From Pseudoflavonifractor sp. An85 (GTDB taxonomy: Bacteria; Bacillota; Clostridia; Oscillospirales; Oscillospiraceae): DNA of 64,000 nucleotides. The notes below the pieces were generated by a model. The model searched no databases, had not been told where the DNA came from, and saw nothing but the letters and a program-made list of their open reading frames with translations. The stretch's first letter is position 1. Every line of letters starts with the position of its first letter. The stretch is taken from positions 84,484-148,483 of the forward strand of contig NZ_NFHE01000004.1 of the NCBI RefSeq assembly GCF_002161235.1, written 5' to 3'. The position numbers were made by a program, and so were the translations under genes. Shown piece by piece: positions 33,383-42,765 of this stretch.

Positions 33383-34161
33383 GAGAGGTGCTGGAATACC
33401 ACCAGGTGGAGGTCGCCTACCAGGGCAGAGCCGTGGTGCATAACGTGAGCTTCACCCTCCACGCCGGGGAGATCTTGGGGGTGGTGGGCCAGTCCGGGTG
33501 CGGCAAGAGCACTTTGCTTCGGGCGGCCATGGGACTGCTGGGCCCAGGGGGCCGGGTGAGCCAGGGAGAAATTCGGCTGGAAGGAGAGAAGCTGCTGGAA
33601 CGTACGCCCCGGGAGATGGAACAACTGCGGGGGGCAAAGTTGGGCCTGCTGATGCAGAACCCCCAGGGGGTCTTCTGCCCCGTGCGCACCCTGGGCAGTC
33701 AGATGGTGGAGACGTTGCGGGCCCACCAGGCTGTGTCCAAAGCCCAGGCCCGAGAGAAAGCTCTGGAGCTGATGGCCACGTTGGGATTGCCGGATGGGGC
33801 GCGGATTTGGAACAGCTACCCCTTTCAGCTCTCCGGTGGTATGCTCCAGCGGGTGGCCATGGCCCTTGCCATGCTGCTGGAGCCGACGGTTCTGCTGGCC
33901 GACGAGCCCACCAGCGCCTTGGACTGCGTGGTCCAAAAACAGGTTTTGATGCAGCTGGGGAAGCTGCGGGAGATGTACCACACCGCCATGGTGGTGGTCT
34001 CCCACGACATGGGGGTGGTGTCCACCCTGGCGGATTCGGTGCTGGTGCTGCATCAGGGCATCCCGGTGGAGTACGGCCCCGCCCAAGAGGTGCTGCGCCA
34101 CCCCCAGCACCCCTACACCCAACAGCTGTTGGCGGCATCTATAGGGGAGGTGGGAGTATGA
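33379..34161 (+). CDS. NikD/OppD-type ABC ATPase
   Basis: 260 residues. Walker A GQSGCGKSTLL, signature LSGGMLQRVAMALAML, Walker B VLLADEPTSALD and the switch His in VVSHDMGV. The short length suits NikD. It overlaps the binding-protein stop. Confidence 0.93.
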   Translation: MREVLEYHQVEVAYQGRAVVHNVSFTLHAGEILGVVGQSGCGKSTLLRAAMGLLGPGGRVSQGEIRLEGEKLLERTPREMEQLRGAKLGLLMQNPQGVFCPVRTLGSQMVETLRAHQAVSKAQAREKALELMATLGLPDGARIWNSYPFQLSGGMLQRVAMALAMLLEPTVLLADEPTSALDCVVQKQVLMQLGKLREMYHTAMVVVSHDMGVVSTLADSVLVLHQGIPVEYGPAQEVLRHPQHPYTQQLLAASIGEVGV

Positions 34162-34955
34162 ATCCCGTATTGGAACTCCAACGTGTGAGCAAATGCTTCT
34201 CCCACCGGGGGAAACCTCCGGTGAAAGCGGTACAAGAGGTGAGTGCATGCATTTACCCTGGGGAAATTCTGGGGCTGGTGGGTCAGTCCGGGTGCGGCAA
34301 GAGCACCTTGGCCCGGCTGGCGGCCTGTCTGCTCACTCCCACCTCTGGCTCCATTCTTCTGAATGGGCGAGAGGTCACCGGGGCCAAGGGAAAGGCGCTG
34401 CGTGAGGTGCACCGGCAGGTGCAGATGGTGTTTCAGCACCCAACGGCCTCCTTTGACCCTCGCCGGACCCTGGGGGACGGCATTGGGGAGAGTTTGCGCA
34501 ATTTGGGATATACCAAACGGGAGCGGGAGCGTCGGGTGGAAGAGCTGCTGGAGCGGTGTGGCCTTGGGGCGGAATACGCCCGCCGCTACCCCCATCAGGT
34601 CAGCGGGGGAGAGTGCCAGCGGGCGGCTCTGGCCCGGGCCTTGGCCTCCAAACCCCGGCTCATCCTTTTGGACGAGCCCACCAGCGCCCTGGATGTGTGG
34701 ACCCAGAAGCAAATTTTGGAGCTTTTGGCCCAGTTGCAGGGGCAGGAAGGGCTATCGTATCTGCTCATCAGCCACAATTTGGCTCTGATGGAGCGGGTGT
34801 GCCACCGGGTGTTGGTGATGGACCAGAGCCAGGTGGTGGAGGAGGGGAGCCCAGCGCAGGTGCTGGGAAAACCCGCATCTCCTGCGGCCCAGCGGCTGGC
34901 CGACGCGGCAATCCCGTGGGATTTGTCTGACCCCGTTCCACCCTGCCTGCCGTGA
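34158..34955 (+). CDS. NikE/OppF-type ABC ATPase
   Basis: 265 residues from ATG 34158. Walker A GQSGCGKSTLA, signature VSGGECQRAALARAL, Walker B LILLDEPTSALD and LLISHNLAL. It pairs with the preceding ATPase. Last gene of the operon; its 3' end forms the left arm of a terminator stem. Confidence 0.93.
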   Translation: MNPVLELQRVSKCFSHRGKPPVKAVQEVSACIYPGEILGLVGQSGCGKSTLARLAACLLTPTSGSILLNGREVTGAKGKALREVHRQVQMVFQHPTASFDPRRTLGDGIGESLRNLGYTKRERERRVEELLERCGLGAEYARRYPHQVSGGECQRAALARALASKPRLILLDEPTSALDVWTQKQILELLAQLQGQEGLSYLLISHNLALMERVCHRVLVMDQSQVVEEGSPAQVLGKPASPAAQRLADAAIPWDLSDPVPPCLP

Positions 34956-34985
34956 ATGCAGAAAGGTGGGACGGGGCTTTCCTTT
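34931..34985 (+). terminator. Terminator of the ABC operon
   Basis: CCCCGTTCCACC (34931-34942) pairs with GGTGGGACGGGG (34965-34976), one wobble, followed by CTTTCCTTTT. The left arm is inside the last codons of the ATPase gene. Confidence 0.8.
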
Positions 34986-35001
34986 TGTGCGGGAATGTTT
35001 C

Positions 35002-35030
35002 TTGAAAAATGACAGAGACAGTGGTACAAT
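35002..35030 (+). promoter_or_regulatory. Promoter of the galactose regulator gene
   Basis: TTGAAA (35002-35007), 17-base spacer, TACAAT (35025-35030), 32 bases before the start codon. Confidence 0.75.
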
Positions 35031-35062
35031 AATTTTTACGAAATAGAAAGGGGGCGAAGCCC

Positions 35063-36121
35063 ATGGCAACGCTGAAAGAAATCGCCCAGCGTACCGGATA
35101 CTCGCCCGCCACCATTTCCCGGATTTTGTCCGGTGACCCCCAACTTTCCGTGACCCCTGAGGCCAGAAGGAAGGTATTGGAGGAGGCGGGACGGCTCAAT
35201 TATTCCCAGACGAAAAGCAGACGAGGCCGCACCCCCAAGGGCGTGCTTCGGGTGGGCATTGCGGAAATGCTCTCTCCGGCACAGCAGTTGGAGGACCCCT
35301 ATTATTTATATTTAAGTGGCTTTGTCCGTCAGCGGTGCCTGGACAAGCGTTACACCGCCGTACCTCTGGAGAACCGGGGCAGCGAGTTTGTGGTGCCCAC
35401 GGGCGGTGAGCGGCTGGACGGCATTGTGGCCATTGGCCTGTTTGAGCCCGAGCAGATCCGCTCGTTGGCTTGCCTGGCTCCCAACCTGGTGTTTGTGGAC
35501 TCCTCTCCTCAGGAGAGCGAGCACGACTCCGTGGTGCTCAACCACTCCTTGGGTATCTCCCTGGCTTTGGAGCATTTGCACAAGCTGGGACACCAGAAGA
35601 TCGGCTTTATCGGGCCGGAATGGAAATTTGACGACCGGCGGCAGCGGGCGCTGGAGGCCCGACGCAAGTGGTTTGTGGAGCAGATGAAAGATGCCGGAAA
35701 ACTCCGGGAGGAGTGGCTGCTGGAATGCCCCATGCAGACCGATGAGGCCGCCCAGGCTGTAGAGGCATTTTTGAGCCGGGGCGGTGAGCGGCCCACGGCG
35801 TTCATCGCAGCCAACGAGGAAGTGGCCATTGGTGCCGTGCGGGCCATGCACAAGCTGGGAATCTCGGTGCCGGAGGAGATTTCTGTGGTCTCCTTCAATA
35901 ACACCCCCCGTTCTGCCCTGGTGGACCCGCCCTTGACCTCCATTTCCGCTCACGTGGAGCAGATGGCGGCCACCGCCCTGGATCTGCTCCGTTCCCGGGT
36001 GCCCTTGCCTGGACGGGAGGCCGAGCGAACCATCCCCTTGAAAGTAGTGGTTCCCCCCACGATGATTGAGCGAAAGAGCACAACTTTCGCTCCGCAATTT
36101 GTGCAAGACAACGAAGTGTAA
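35063..36121 (+). CDS. galR: LacI/GalR-family regulator of the galactose operon
   Basis: 352 residues. N-terminal helix-turn-helix TLKEIAQRTGYSPATISRIL, then the hinge and a periplasmic-binding-protein-like sensor with DGIVAIGL, IGFIGPEWKF and AFIAANEEVAIGAVRAM. It lies directly upstream of galK on the same strand, so it very likely controls galKET; whether galactose or a derivative is the inducer is inferred. AAGGGGG precedes the ATG. Confidence 0.88.
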   Translation: MATLKEIAQRTGYSPATISRILSGDPQLSVTPEARRKVLEEAGRLNYSQTKSRRGRTPKGVLRVGIAEMLSPAQQLEDPYYLYLSGFVRQRCLDKRYTAVPLENRGSEFVVPTGGERLDGIVAIGLFEPEQIRSLACLAPNLVFVDSSPQESEHDSVVLNHSLGISLALEHLHKLGHQKIGFIGPEWKFDDRRQRALEARRKWFVEQMKDAGKLREEWLLECPMQTDEAAQAVEAFLSRGGERPTAFIAANEEVAIGAVRAMHKLGISVPEEISVVSFNNTPRSALVDPPLTSISAHVEQMAATALDLLRSRVPLPGREAERTIPLKVVVPPTMIERKSTTFAPQFVQDNEV

Positions 36122-36139
36122 TGGGATGAGAAATTGTGG

Positions 36140-36179
36140 TTGTATTTTTAGTAAAATAAATATATAATGGTGTTACCAT
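36140..36179 (+). promoter_or_regulatory. galKET promoter with candidate operator
   Basis: TTGTAT (36140-36145), 17-base spacer, TATAAT (36163-36168). The dyad ATGGTgttACCAT (36167-36179) overlaps the -10 and start point, a typical repressor position for the upstream LacI-type protein. Confidence 0.65.
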
Positions 36180-36212
36180 AAAATCCACATATTTCATACG
36201 AGGTGAGAGGAC

Positions 36213-37508
36213 ATGCAAGATTGCAACAATCTGCTCCAGCAGCTCAAGGCAGGGAACATGGATGAGGCGCTGTCCCGGGTGTACGACGTACACGACGGAG
36301 GAAAGTCTGTGGAGCAAGGACGCAGCCGCAGCATTCATGTCACAGAAGAATTCATCAAGCTCTTTGGCAACCGGGAAGGGGCCGGACTGTACACCGGTCC
36401 TGGTCGCACCGAGATTTGCGGCAACCACACCGATCACCAGCGGGGCCGAGTGCTGGCCGCGGCGGTGAACCTGGACTTCCTGGTGTGCGCCGCTCCCAAC
36501 GGCACCAACACCATCCGCTTCATGTCCGAGGGTTGGCACATGGTGGAGGTGAATCTGGACAACCTGGAGCCGGTGGAAGAGGAGAAGGAAGGCACTGCCG
36601 CTCTGGTGCGCGGCGTGGCCGCCGGCATTGCCCAGCGGGGCTACAAGCCTGTGGGCTTTGACGCCTACGCCACCAGCATGGTGCTGCCCGGTTCCGGTCT
36701 GTCCTCCTCCGCTGCCTGTGAGGTAACCATTGGGGTTATCCTCAACCACCTGGTGTGCGGGGACGAGCTGGACGCTGTGACCATCGCTCAGATTGGCCAG
36801 TACGCCGAGAACGTGTTCTTCGGCAAGCCCTGCGGCCTGATGGATCAGACCGCCTCCTCCGTGGGCGGGGCTGTGGCCATTGACTTTGCCGACACCGCCA
36901 ACCCCGTGGTGCACCCCATTGAAGTGGATCTGGCTGGGTATGGCTATGCCCTCTGCATCATTGACTCCGGCGCCGACCACGCCGACCTTACCGCCGAGTA
37001 CGCCGCCATCCCCCAGGAGATGAAAGCGGTGGCCGCTCACTTCGGCTGCGAGGTGCTGCGAGAGGTGGATCCCAGCCGCATCTGGACGGATATGCCCGCC
37101 CTGCGGGAGAAGGTGGGAGACCGGGCTGTGCTGCGGGCTCTGCACTTCTTCGCCGACGATGCCCGGGTGGCCCAGGAGGCAGACGCCCTGGAGCGGGGCG
37201 ACTTCGACACCTTCCTGAAGCTGGTGCAACAGTCCGGGGAGTCTTCCTGGATGTACTTACAAAACATTGCCCCTGTGGGTGCGGTTCGTGAGCAGGCCAT
37301 GGCTGTGGCTCTGGCCACCGCCGCCCACGCCCTCCAGGGCCGTGGTGCCTACCGGGTCCACGGCGGCGGCTTTGCCGGCACCATCCAGGCCTTTGTGCCT
37401 CTGGATATGCTGGAGCAGTTCAAGGCCCAGGTGGAAGAAGTTCTGGGTCAGGGCAGTTGCCACGTGCTGGCCGTCCGCGGGGTAGGCGGCGCCGTGGTGT
37501 GCGAATAA
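36213..37508 (+). CDS. galK: Galactokinase
   Basis: 431 residues. It phosphorylates galactose to galactose-1-phosphate, the first Leloir step. GHMP-kinase motifs are visible: TGPGRTEICGNHTDHQRG (substrate site), LPGSGLSSSAACEV (phosphate loop) and GAYRVHGGGFAGTIQAF. About 30-40 residues longer than E. coli GalK, mainly at the N-terminus, as in some Clostridia. AGGTGAGAGG precedes the ATG. Confidence 0.95.
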   Translation: MQDCNNLLQQLKAGNMDEALSRVYDVHDGGKSVEQGRSRSIHVTEEFIKLFGNREGAGLYTGPGRTEICGNHTDHQRGRVLAAAVNLDFLVCAAPNGTNTIRFMSEGWHMVEVNLDNLEPVEEEKEGTAALVRGVAAGIAQRGYKPVGFDAYATSMVLPGSGLSSSAACEVTIGVILNHLVCGDELDAVTIAQIGQYAENVFFGKPCGLMDQTASSVGGAVAIDFADTANPVVHPIEVDLAGYGYALCIIDSGADHADLTAEYAAIPQEMKAVAAHFGCEVLREVDPSRIWTDMPALREKVGDRAVLRALHFFADDARVAQEADALERGDFDTFLKLVQQSGESSWMYLQNIAPVGAVREQAMAVALATAAHALQGRGAYRVHGGGFAGTIQAFVPLDMLEQFKAQVEEVLGQGSCHVLAVRGVGGAVVCE

Positions 37509-37539
37509 ACGGCTGAAATAAGGAAAGGAGCGAATTGAT

Positions 37540-38529
37540 ATGGCAATTTTGGTTTTGGGTGGAGCTGGCTACATCGGCTCTCACACCGTGTATGAACTCA
37601 TCGAGGCTGGACGCGACGTGGTGGTGGCAGACAACCTGCTCACTGGCTTCAAAGAGGCTGTCCATCCCAAGGCCCGCTTCTATCAGCTGGACATCCGGGA
37701 CCGGGGCGCTCTGGACACCCTGTTCCAGGCCGAAGACATTGAGGGTGTCATCCACTTTGCCGCCTCCTCTCAGGTGGGCGAGTCCATGTCCGACCCCCTG
37801 AAGTACTATGACAACAACCTCTACGGCACCATGGTGCTCCTCCAGTCCATGGTGGCCCACGGGGTGGACAAGATCGTGTTCTCCTCCACCGCCGCCACCT
37901 ACGGCGAGCCCGAGTCGGTGCCCATTCTGGAGACTGACCGCACCCAGCCCACCAACTGCTACGGCGAGACTAAGCTGTCCATGGAGCACATGATGAACTG
38001 GGTGTCCAAGGCCCACGGCCTGCGCTATGTGGCTCTGCGCTACTTCAACGCCTGCGGCGCCCACGCCTCTGGGGAGATCGGCGAGGCCCACAACCCTGAG
38101 ACCCACCTCATCCCCCTCATTCTCCAGGTGCCTAACGGCCAGCGGGAGAAGATCTCCGTCTTTGGCGACGACTACCCCACCAAGGACGGCACCTGCATCC
38201 GCGACTACATCCACGTCACCGACCTGGCCCAGGCCCACATTCTGGCTCTGGACTACCTCATCCGCGGCGGCGAGAACAACGTGTTCAACCTGGGCAACGG
38301 CGTAGGCTTCACCGTCAATGAGGTCATCGAGGTGGCCCGTGCCGTCACCGGCCATCCCATCCCCGCTGAGGTCTCCCCCCGTCGGGCTGGCGACCCTGCT
38401 CAGCTCATTGCCTCCTCCGAGAAGGCCAAGACCGTGCTGGGCTGGAAGCCCCAGTACGATGACCTGAACACCATCGTCTCCTCCGCCTGGAACTGGCACA
38501 AGGCCCACCCCCACGGATACGAGAAGTAA
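37540..38529 (+). CDS. galE: UDP-glucose 4-epimerase
   Basis: 329 residues. It interconverts UDP-galactose and UDP-glucose. NAD-binding GGAGYIGSHT at the N-terminus, the catalytic YGETK, and the FNLGNGVGFTVNEVI segment are conserved. AAAGGAG precedes ATG. Sits between galK and galT with short gaps. Confidence 0.97.
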   Translation: MAILVLGGAGYIGSHTVYELIEAGRDVVVADNLLTGFKEAVHPKARFYQLDIRDRGALDTLFQAEDIEGVIHFAASSQVGESMSDPLKYYDNNLYGTMVLLQSMVAHGVDKIVFSSTAATYGEPESVPILETDRTQPTNCYGETKLSMEHMMNWVSKAHGLRYVALRYFNACGAHASGEIGEAHNPETHLIPLILQVPNGQREKISVFGDDYPTKDGTCIRDYIHVTDLAQAHILALDYLIRGGENNVFNLGNGVGFTVNEVIEVARAVTGHPIPAEVSPRRAGDPAQLIASSEKAKTVLGWKPQYDDLNTIVSSAWNWHKAHPHGYEK

Positions 38530-38546
38530 GGGAGGGGAATGGAGAG

Positions 38547-40037
38547 ATGAACGAAGCCATTTCCAAGTTGATTACCTATGCCCTGCGCACCGGGCTCATT
38601 GAGCCCTGCGAGGAAACCTGGGCCACCAATGCGGTGCTGGAGGTTTTGAAGCTGAACAGCTACACTGACCCCCAGCAGGAGTGGGGAGACATCGACCTGG
38701 CTGCTGTGCTGGATGAGCTGCTGGACGATGCCTATGCCCGGGGCGTGCTCACCGAGAACTCCGTGGTGTATCGGGACCTGTTTGACACCGCCATCATGGG
38801 CGTCCTCACCCCCCGGCCCAGCCAGGTGCGGGCCAAGTTTGAGGCCCTGTACAACCAGGACCCGGAGAAGGCCACCGACTGGTACTACACCTTCTCCCAG
38901 GACACCAACTACATCCGCCGGGACCGCATTGCCAAGGACGTGCGGTGGAAGGCAGACACCGAGTATGGGGAGATGGACATCACCATCAACCTCTCCAAGC
39001 CGGAGAAGGACCCCAAGGCCATTGCCGCCGCCCGCAACCTCCCCGCCTCCAACTATCCCCGCTGCCAGCTATGCGCGGAGAATGAGGGCTATGCCGGACG
39101 GGTGAACCACCCAGCCCGCCAGAATCACCGCATTGTGCCCATCACCATCAACAACTCCCCCTGGTTCTTGCAGTACTCCCCCTATGTGTACTACAACGAG
39201 CACTGCATCTGCTTCAACCAGGAGCACACCCCCATGAAGATTGACCGGGCCTGCTTTGGAAAGCTGTTGGACTTCGTGCGTCAGTACCCCCACTACTTCG
39301 TGGGCTCCAACGCCGACCTGCCCATCGTGGGCGGTTCCATCCTGGCCCACGACCATTTCCAGGGCGGCCGGTACACCTTCGCCATGGCCATCGCCCCCGT
39401 GGAGACCCCCGTCACCTTTGCCGGGTTTGAGGACGTGGCCGCTGGCATTGTCAAGTGGCCCATGTCGGTGGTCCGTATTTCCAGCGAGAATCCCCAGCGG
39501 CTGGTGGATCTGGCCGACAAGATTCTGGTCAGCTGGAGAGGGTACACCGATGAGGAGGCTTTCATCTTCGCCGAGACCGATGGGGAGCCCCACAACACCA
39601 TCACCCCCATCGCCCGGATGCGGGACGGCAAGTATGAGCTGGACCTGGTGCTGCGCAACAACATCACCACCGAGGAGTATCCCCTGGGTGTGTACCATCC
39701 CCACCAGGAGCTGCACCACATCAAGAAGGAGAACATCGGCCTCATCGAGGTGATGGGTCTGGCCGTTCTCCCTGCCCGCTTGAAGCAGGAGTTGGCCCAG
39801 GTGGCCGACTGCCTGGCCACTGGTGGCGATCTCCGGGCCGACGAGGCCACCGCCAAGCACGCCGACTGGGCCGAGGGGTTTAAGACCAAGTACGAGACCA
39901 TCAACCAGGACAATGCCTGGGACATCGTCCAGTACGAGACCGGACTGGTGTTTGCCAAGGTGCTGGAGCACGCAGGCGTGTATAAGCGCACGCCCGAGGG
40001 CAAAGAGCAGTTCCTCAAGTTCATTGCACAAGTGTAA
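38547..40037 (+). CDS. galT: Galactose-1-phosphate uridylyltransferase (class II)
   Basis: 496 residues, the long Firmicutes (type II) form. It exchanges UMP between UDP-glucose and galactose-1-phosphate. Motifs include CQLCAENEGYAGR, LAHDHFQGGRYTFAM and YHPHQELHHIKKENIGLIE. With galK and galE it completes the Leloir pathway. Ends just before a strong terminator. Confidence 0.95.
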   Translation: MNEAISKLITYALRTGLIEPCEETWATNAVLEVLKLNSYTDPQQEWGDIDLAAVLDELLDDAYARGVLTENSVVYRDLFDTAIMGVLTPRPSQVRAKFEALYNQDPEKATDWYYTFSQDTNYIRRDRIAKDVRWKADTEYGEMDITINLSKPEKDPKAIAAARNLPASNYPRCQLCAENEGYAGRVNHPARQNHRIVPITINNSPWFLQYSPYVYYNEHCICFNQEHTPMKIDRACFGKLLDFVRQYPHYFVGSNADLPIVGGSILAHDHFQGGRYTFAMAIAPVETPVTFAGFEDVAAGIVKWPMSVVRISSENPQRLVDLADKILVSWRGYTDEEAFIFAETDGEPHNTITPIARMRDGKYELDLVLRNNITTEEYPLGVYHPHQELHHIKKENIGLIEVMGLAVLPARLKQELAQVADCLATGGDLRADEATAKHADWAEGFKTKYETINQDNAWDIVQYETGLVFAKVLEHAGVYKRTPEGKEQFLKFIAQV

Positions 40038-40050
40038 TTAACAATAAATG

Positions 40051-40082
40051 ACCCCGGAGCTACGGCTCCGGGGTTTGTTTTT
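40051..40082 (+). terminator. Terminator of the gal operon
   Basis: ACCCCGGAGC and GCTCCGGGGT form a 10-base perfect stem with loop TACG, followed by TTGTTTTTG. Confidence 0.92.
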
Positions 40083-40089
40083 GAGAAAA

Positions 40090-40640
40090 ACTGTCGTTCT
40101 CTGGCTTTTTTGGGGTCAGACTTGCCAGTTGGGGTTTGCTCCGCAGGGTGACTTTCTCCCCGATGAGAAAGTCACCAAAGAATCGCCTAGGGGTTGCACC
40201 CCTAGGTACCCCCCTGAGGTCTCCTTGCATGGTGCTGGAGCATCCCCCACCGACGCTGGGGTAAGAAGCATTGACTGGCCTCCTTGCGCCGCTGCCTCTG
40301 ATATGTTGTGTGTAGAAACGTGGTGCTTCTTTGGAAAGAGCGTCGGGAGTAGGTGTAGGCTGTCAACTACCACCTATGGCAGGCCCTGTCCTTCTGGGGC
40401 AAATGCTTTCCACTCTGGAACAGTGAGCGGCAGCGGATGTAGCGGCAAAGGGTATCAGCTTACCTCTGGGCCGGTTGGAGTTGTTCCAGAGCGATAGGGC
40501 TGCTGACCCAAGGGAGGTTCTTAGGGGGGAACGCCCTAAGCGGGTTTTGGTTCCTTTTGACCGTTCAAAAGGAACCCTCAGCGGGGAGCGTCCCACCAGG
40601 CTGGCAAGCCTAGGCTATGGAAATGGGAAAAGAATAGCTT
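40090..40640. repeat. Palindrome-rich intergenic element
   Basis: This 620-base gap between galT and the phosphate transporter has no credible gene. It contains perfect or near-perfect dyads GGTGACTTTCTC/GAGAAAGTCACC (about 40147-40176), CCTAGGGGTTGCACCCCTAGG (40187-40207), TTCCTTTTGAcCGTTCAAAAGGAA (about 40551-40574) and others. Such dyad-rich blocks are typical of decayed mobile intergenic elements in these genomes. Confidence 0.6.
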
Positions 40641-40660
40641 TTCCAACCCTGGGTTTGCCT

Positions 40661-41593
40661 TCAACGCAAAAGCAGGGCAAACCCATACCCCAACCCCATG
40701 CAGGCCGGAAAGGTGAGCACCCACACCAGCCCCAGCTGGGCCATCACCCCCGGTTTGGGATGGGGGGAGGCCCCACAGATGGCGGCTACCTTAGCGTGGC
40801 TGGTGGACACAGGCAGCCCCAACACCGAGCACACCCCCAGCACCACCCCCGCCCCCAGGTCGGCGGAAAGCCCCTGGGTGGGGGTGAGGTGGGCCAGCTC
40901 ATGGCCAATTTTCTCCACGATCCGCCGTCCCCCCAGCCCGGTACCCAGGGCCATGACTCCAGCGGTGAGCAGGGGAAGGGTCAGGGGAGAGGTGGGGGCA
41001 AATCCGGGGCCTTGGGCCAGGAGGAGCAGGGCTAGAAACTTCTGCCCGTCCTGGGCCCCGTGGAGAAAGGCGGTGAGGGCGGCGGCCAGACGCTGCCAGG
41101 ACACCGGATGGTGGGGAATGCGGGCCAGTTGACGGCAGATGACCCGCCCTGCCATCCCGCCCGCTGGAAGGGAGAGCACAAGACCGGCCAGCACGGCTAT
41201 CCATGCCGCCGGGGCAATTTCGGCATCCAGGGCCAGGGCGGCCCCGGACAGGCCCGCCAGCAGGGCGTGGCTCTCGCTGGTGGGCAGGCCGAACCACCAC
41301 GCTGCCACCGCCCACACCAGCACCGACAGCAGGGCCGCACACAGCCCCACCAGGGTGGAGCGAGGGGTGGGGAAGGACACCAGGTTCTCCATGGTGGCGG
41401 CCACGGCGGGACAACACAGGGAGAACAGAGCCACCCCCACAAAGTTACACAGGGCCGCTAACCCTACCGCCCGGCGGTAGGACATGGCCCCGGAACCCAC
41501 GGCGGTGGCGATGGCGTTGGGGGCATCCGTCCAGCCGTTGACCAGGATGACGCACAGAACCAGCACAGCCAAAGTGGTGGTGGAAATAGGCAT
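40661..41593 (-). CDS. pit: PiT-family inorganic phosphate transporter
   Basis: 310 residues from ATG 41593 (GGAGGGA upstream), with about nine hydrophobic helices. NGWTDAPNAIATAVGSGAM is the PiT signature near the N-terminus and a second copy-like region is LPVSTSHAKVAAICG; LPTSESHALLAGLSGAAL lies between. It is a Pi (metal-phosphate) symporter. Alone on the minus strand, with no pitA accessory DUF47 gene beside it. Confidence 0.9.
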   Translation of the reverse strand: MPISTTTLAVLVLCVILVNGWTDAPNAIATAVGSGAMSYRRAVGLAALCNFVGVALFSLCCPAVAATMENLVSFPTPRSTLVGLCAALLSVLVWAVAAWWFGLPTSESHALLAGLSGAALALDAEIAPAAWIAVLAGLVLSLPAGGMAGRVICRQLARIPHHPVSWQRLAAALTAFLHGAQDGQKFLALLLLAQGPGFAPTSPLTLPLLTAGVMALGTGLGGRRIVEKIGHELAHLTPTQGLSADLGAGVVLGVCSVLGLPVSTSHAKVAAICGASPHPKPGVMAQLGLVWVLTFPACMGLGYGFALLLR

Positions 41594-41722
41594 GAGCAAT
41601 CCCTCCTTGTTACACCCTATGGAGGGGACAAAAGGGGTATGAAAAAATTTTTTAAGAAAAAGAGGGTTTGGGTGGAGTTATGGAGTATATAAATTCAGGA
41701 AATATCGTAAGGAGGGGTGCAA

Positions 41723-42727
41723 ATGGAAATTCGTACCTGTGCCGAGGAGCTGGAGCGACAGACGCTCTCCCCCCGTGCCTGCCTTTCCAGCCAGTCCAAA
41801 GGGCGGGCGGTGGACATCCCTCCTTGTCCCATGCGCACTTGCTTCCAGCGGGACGTGGACCGGGTGATCCACTCCAAGGCCTTTCGACGGCTGATGCACA
41901 AAACCCAGGTGTTTCTCCAGCCAGAGGGGGATCACTACCGCACCCGCATGACCCACACCCTGGAGGTGTCGGGGATCGCCCGGAGCATGGCCCGGGCCTT
42001 AGGGCTGAATCAGGACCTCACTGAGGCCGCCGCCCTGGGCCACGATTTGGGCCACACCCCCTTCGGCCACGCCGGAGAGCGGGCGTTGAGCCGCATGGTG
42101 GAGGGAGGCTTCCGCCACTATGAGCAGTCCTTGCGGGTGGTGGACCGGCTGGAGCGGGACGGTGCGGGGCTGAACCTGTGCTATGAGGTGCGGCAGGGCA
42201 TTCTGCGCCACACCACCGGCCCCATGGCCGAGACCTTGGAAGGTCAGCTGGTGCGCTACGCCGACAAAATCGCCTACATCAACCACGACATCGACGACGC
42301 CATGCGGGGCGGCATCATCTACCCCACCGACATCCCCGTACATATCTCCCAGGTGCTGGGCTTCACCCACGGGGAGCGCATTGAGCGGCTGGTGCTGGAC
42401 ATTGTGGAGCACAGCCAGGAGGGAATGGAGATTCGCCAGTCCCCGGAGGTAGCCAGCGCCATGGCGGAGTTGAAGCAGTTTATGTTTGAAGCGGTGTACT
42501 TCAACCCCCGTGCCAAGGGAGAGGAGTCCAAGGCGGAGGACATGATCTGCCACATGTTCGAGTACTACTGCCGTCACCATGACCAGCTCCCCGGGGAGTA
42601 CCAGGACATTCTGGCCCGGGAGGGCGTAGAGCGGGCGGTCACCGACTACATCGCCGGGATGAGCGATTCCTACGCCGTGGAAAAATTTGAGGAACTTTTT
42701 ATCCCAATGCGTTGGATGATTAAATAA
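41723..42727 (+). CDS. dgt: dGTP triphosphohydrolase-like HD-domain protein
   Basis: 334 residues from ATG 41723 (AAGGAGGGG upstream). HD-domain motifs: RMTHTLEVSGIARSMA (His), AAALGHDLGHTPFGHAGE (HD), and ADKIAYINHDIDDAM (Asp). The family hydrolyses dGTP to deoxyguanosine and triphosphate. In Clostridia it precedes dnaG and rpoD as here. Confidence 0.93.
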   Translation: MEIRTCAEELERQTLSPRACLSSQSKGRAVDIPPCPMRTCFQRDVDRVIHSKAFRRLMHKTQVFLQPEGDHYRTRMTHTLEVSGIARSMARALGLNQDLTEAAALGHDLGHTPFGHAGERALSRMVEGGFRHYEQSLRVVDRLERDGAGLNLCYEVRQGILRHTTGPMAETLEGQLVRYADKIAYINHDIDDAMRGGIIYPTDIPVHISQVLGFTHGERIERLVLDIVEHSQEGMEIRQSPEVASAMAELKQFMFEAVYFNPRAKGEESKAEDMICHMFEYYCRHHDQLPGEYQDILAREGVERAVTDYIAGMSDSYAVEKFEELFIPMRWMIK

Positions 42728-42765
42728 AAAGGGAACATTTTGGCTACAATGTGGGAGGTGATACC

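Noticed and set aside
40048..41035. Apparent genes after galT
   Set aside because: Translations are low-complexity, cross palindromes and terminators, and overlap the phosphate transporter antisense.
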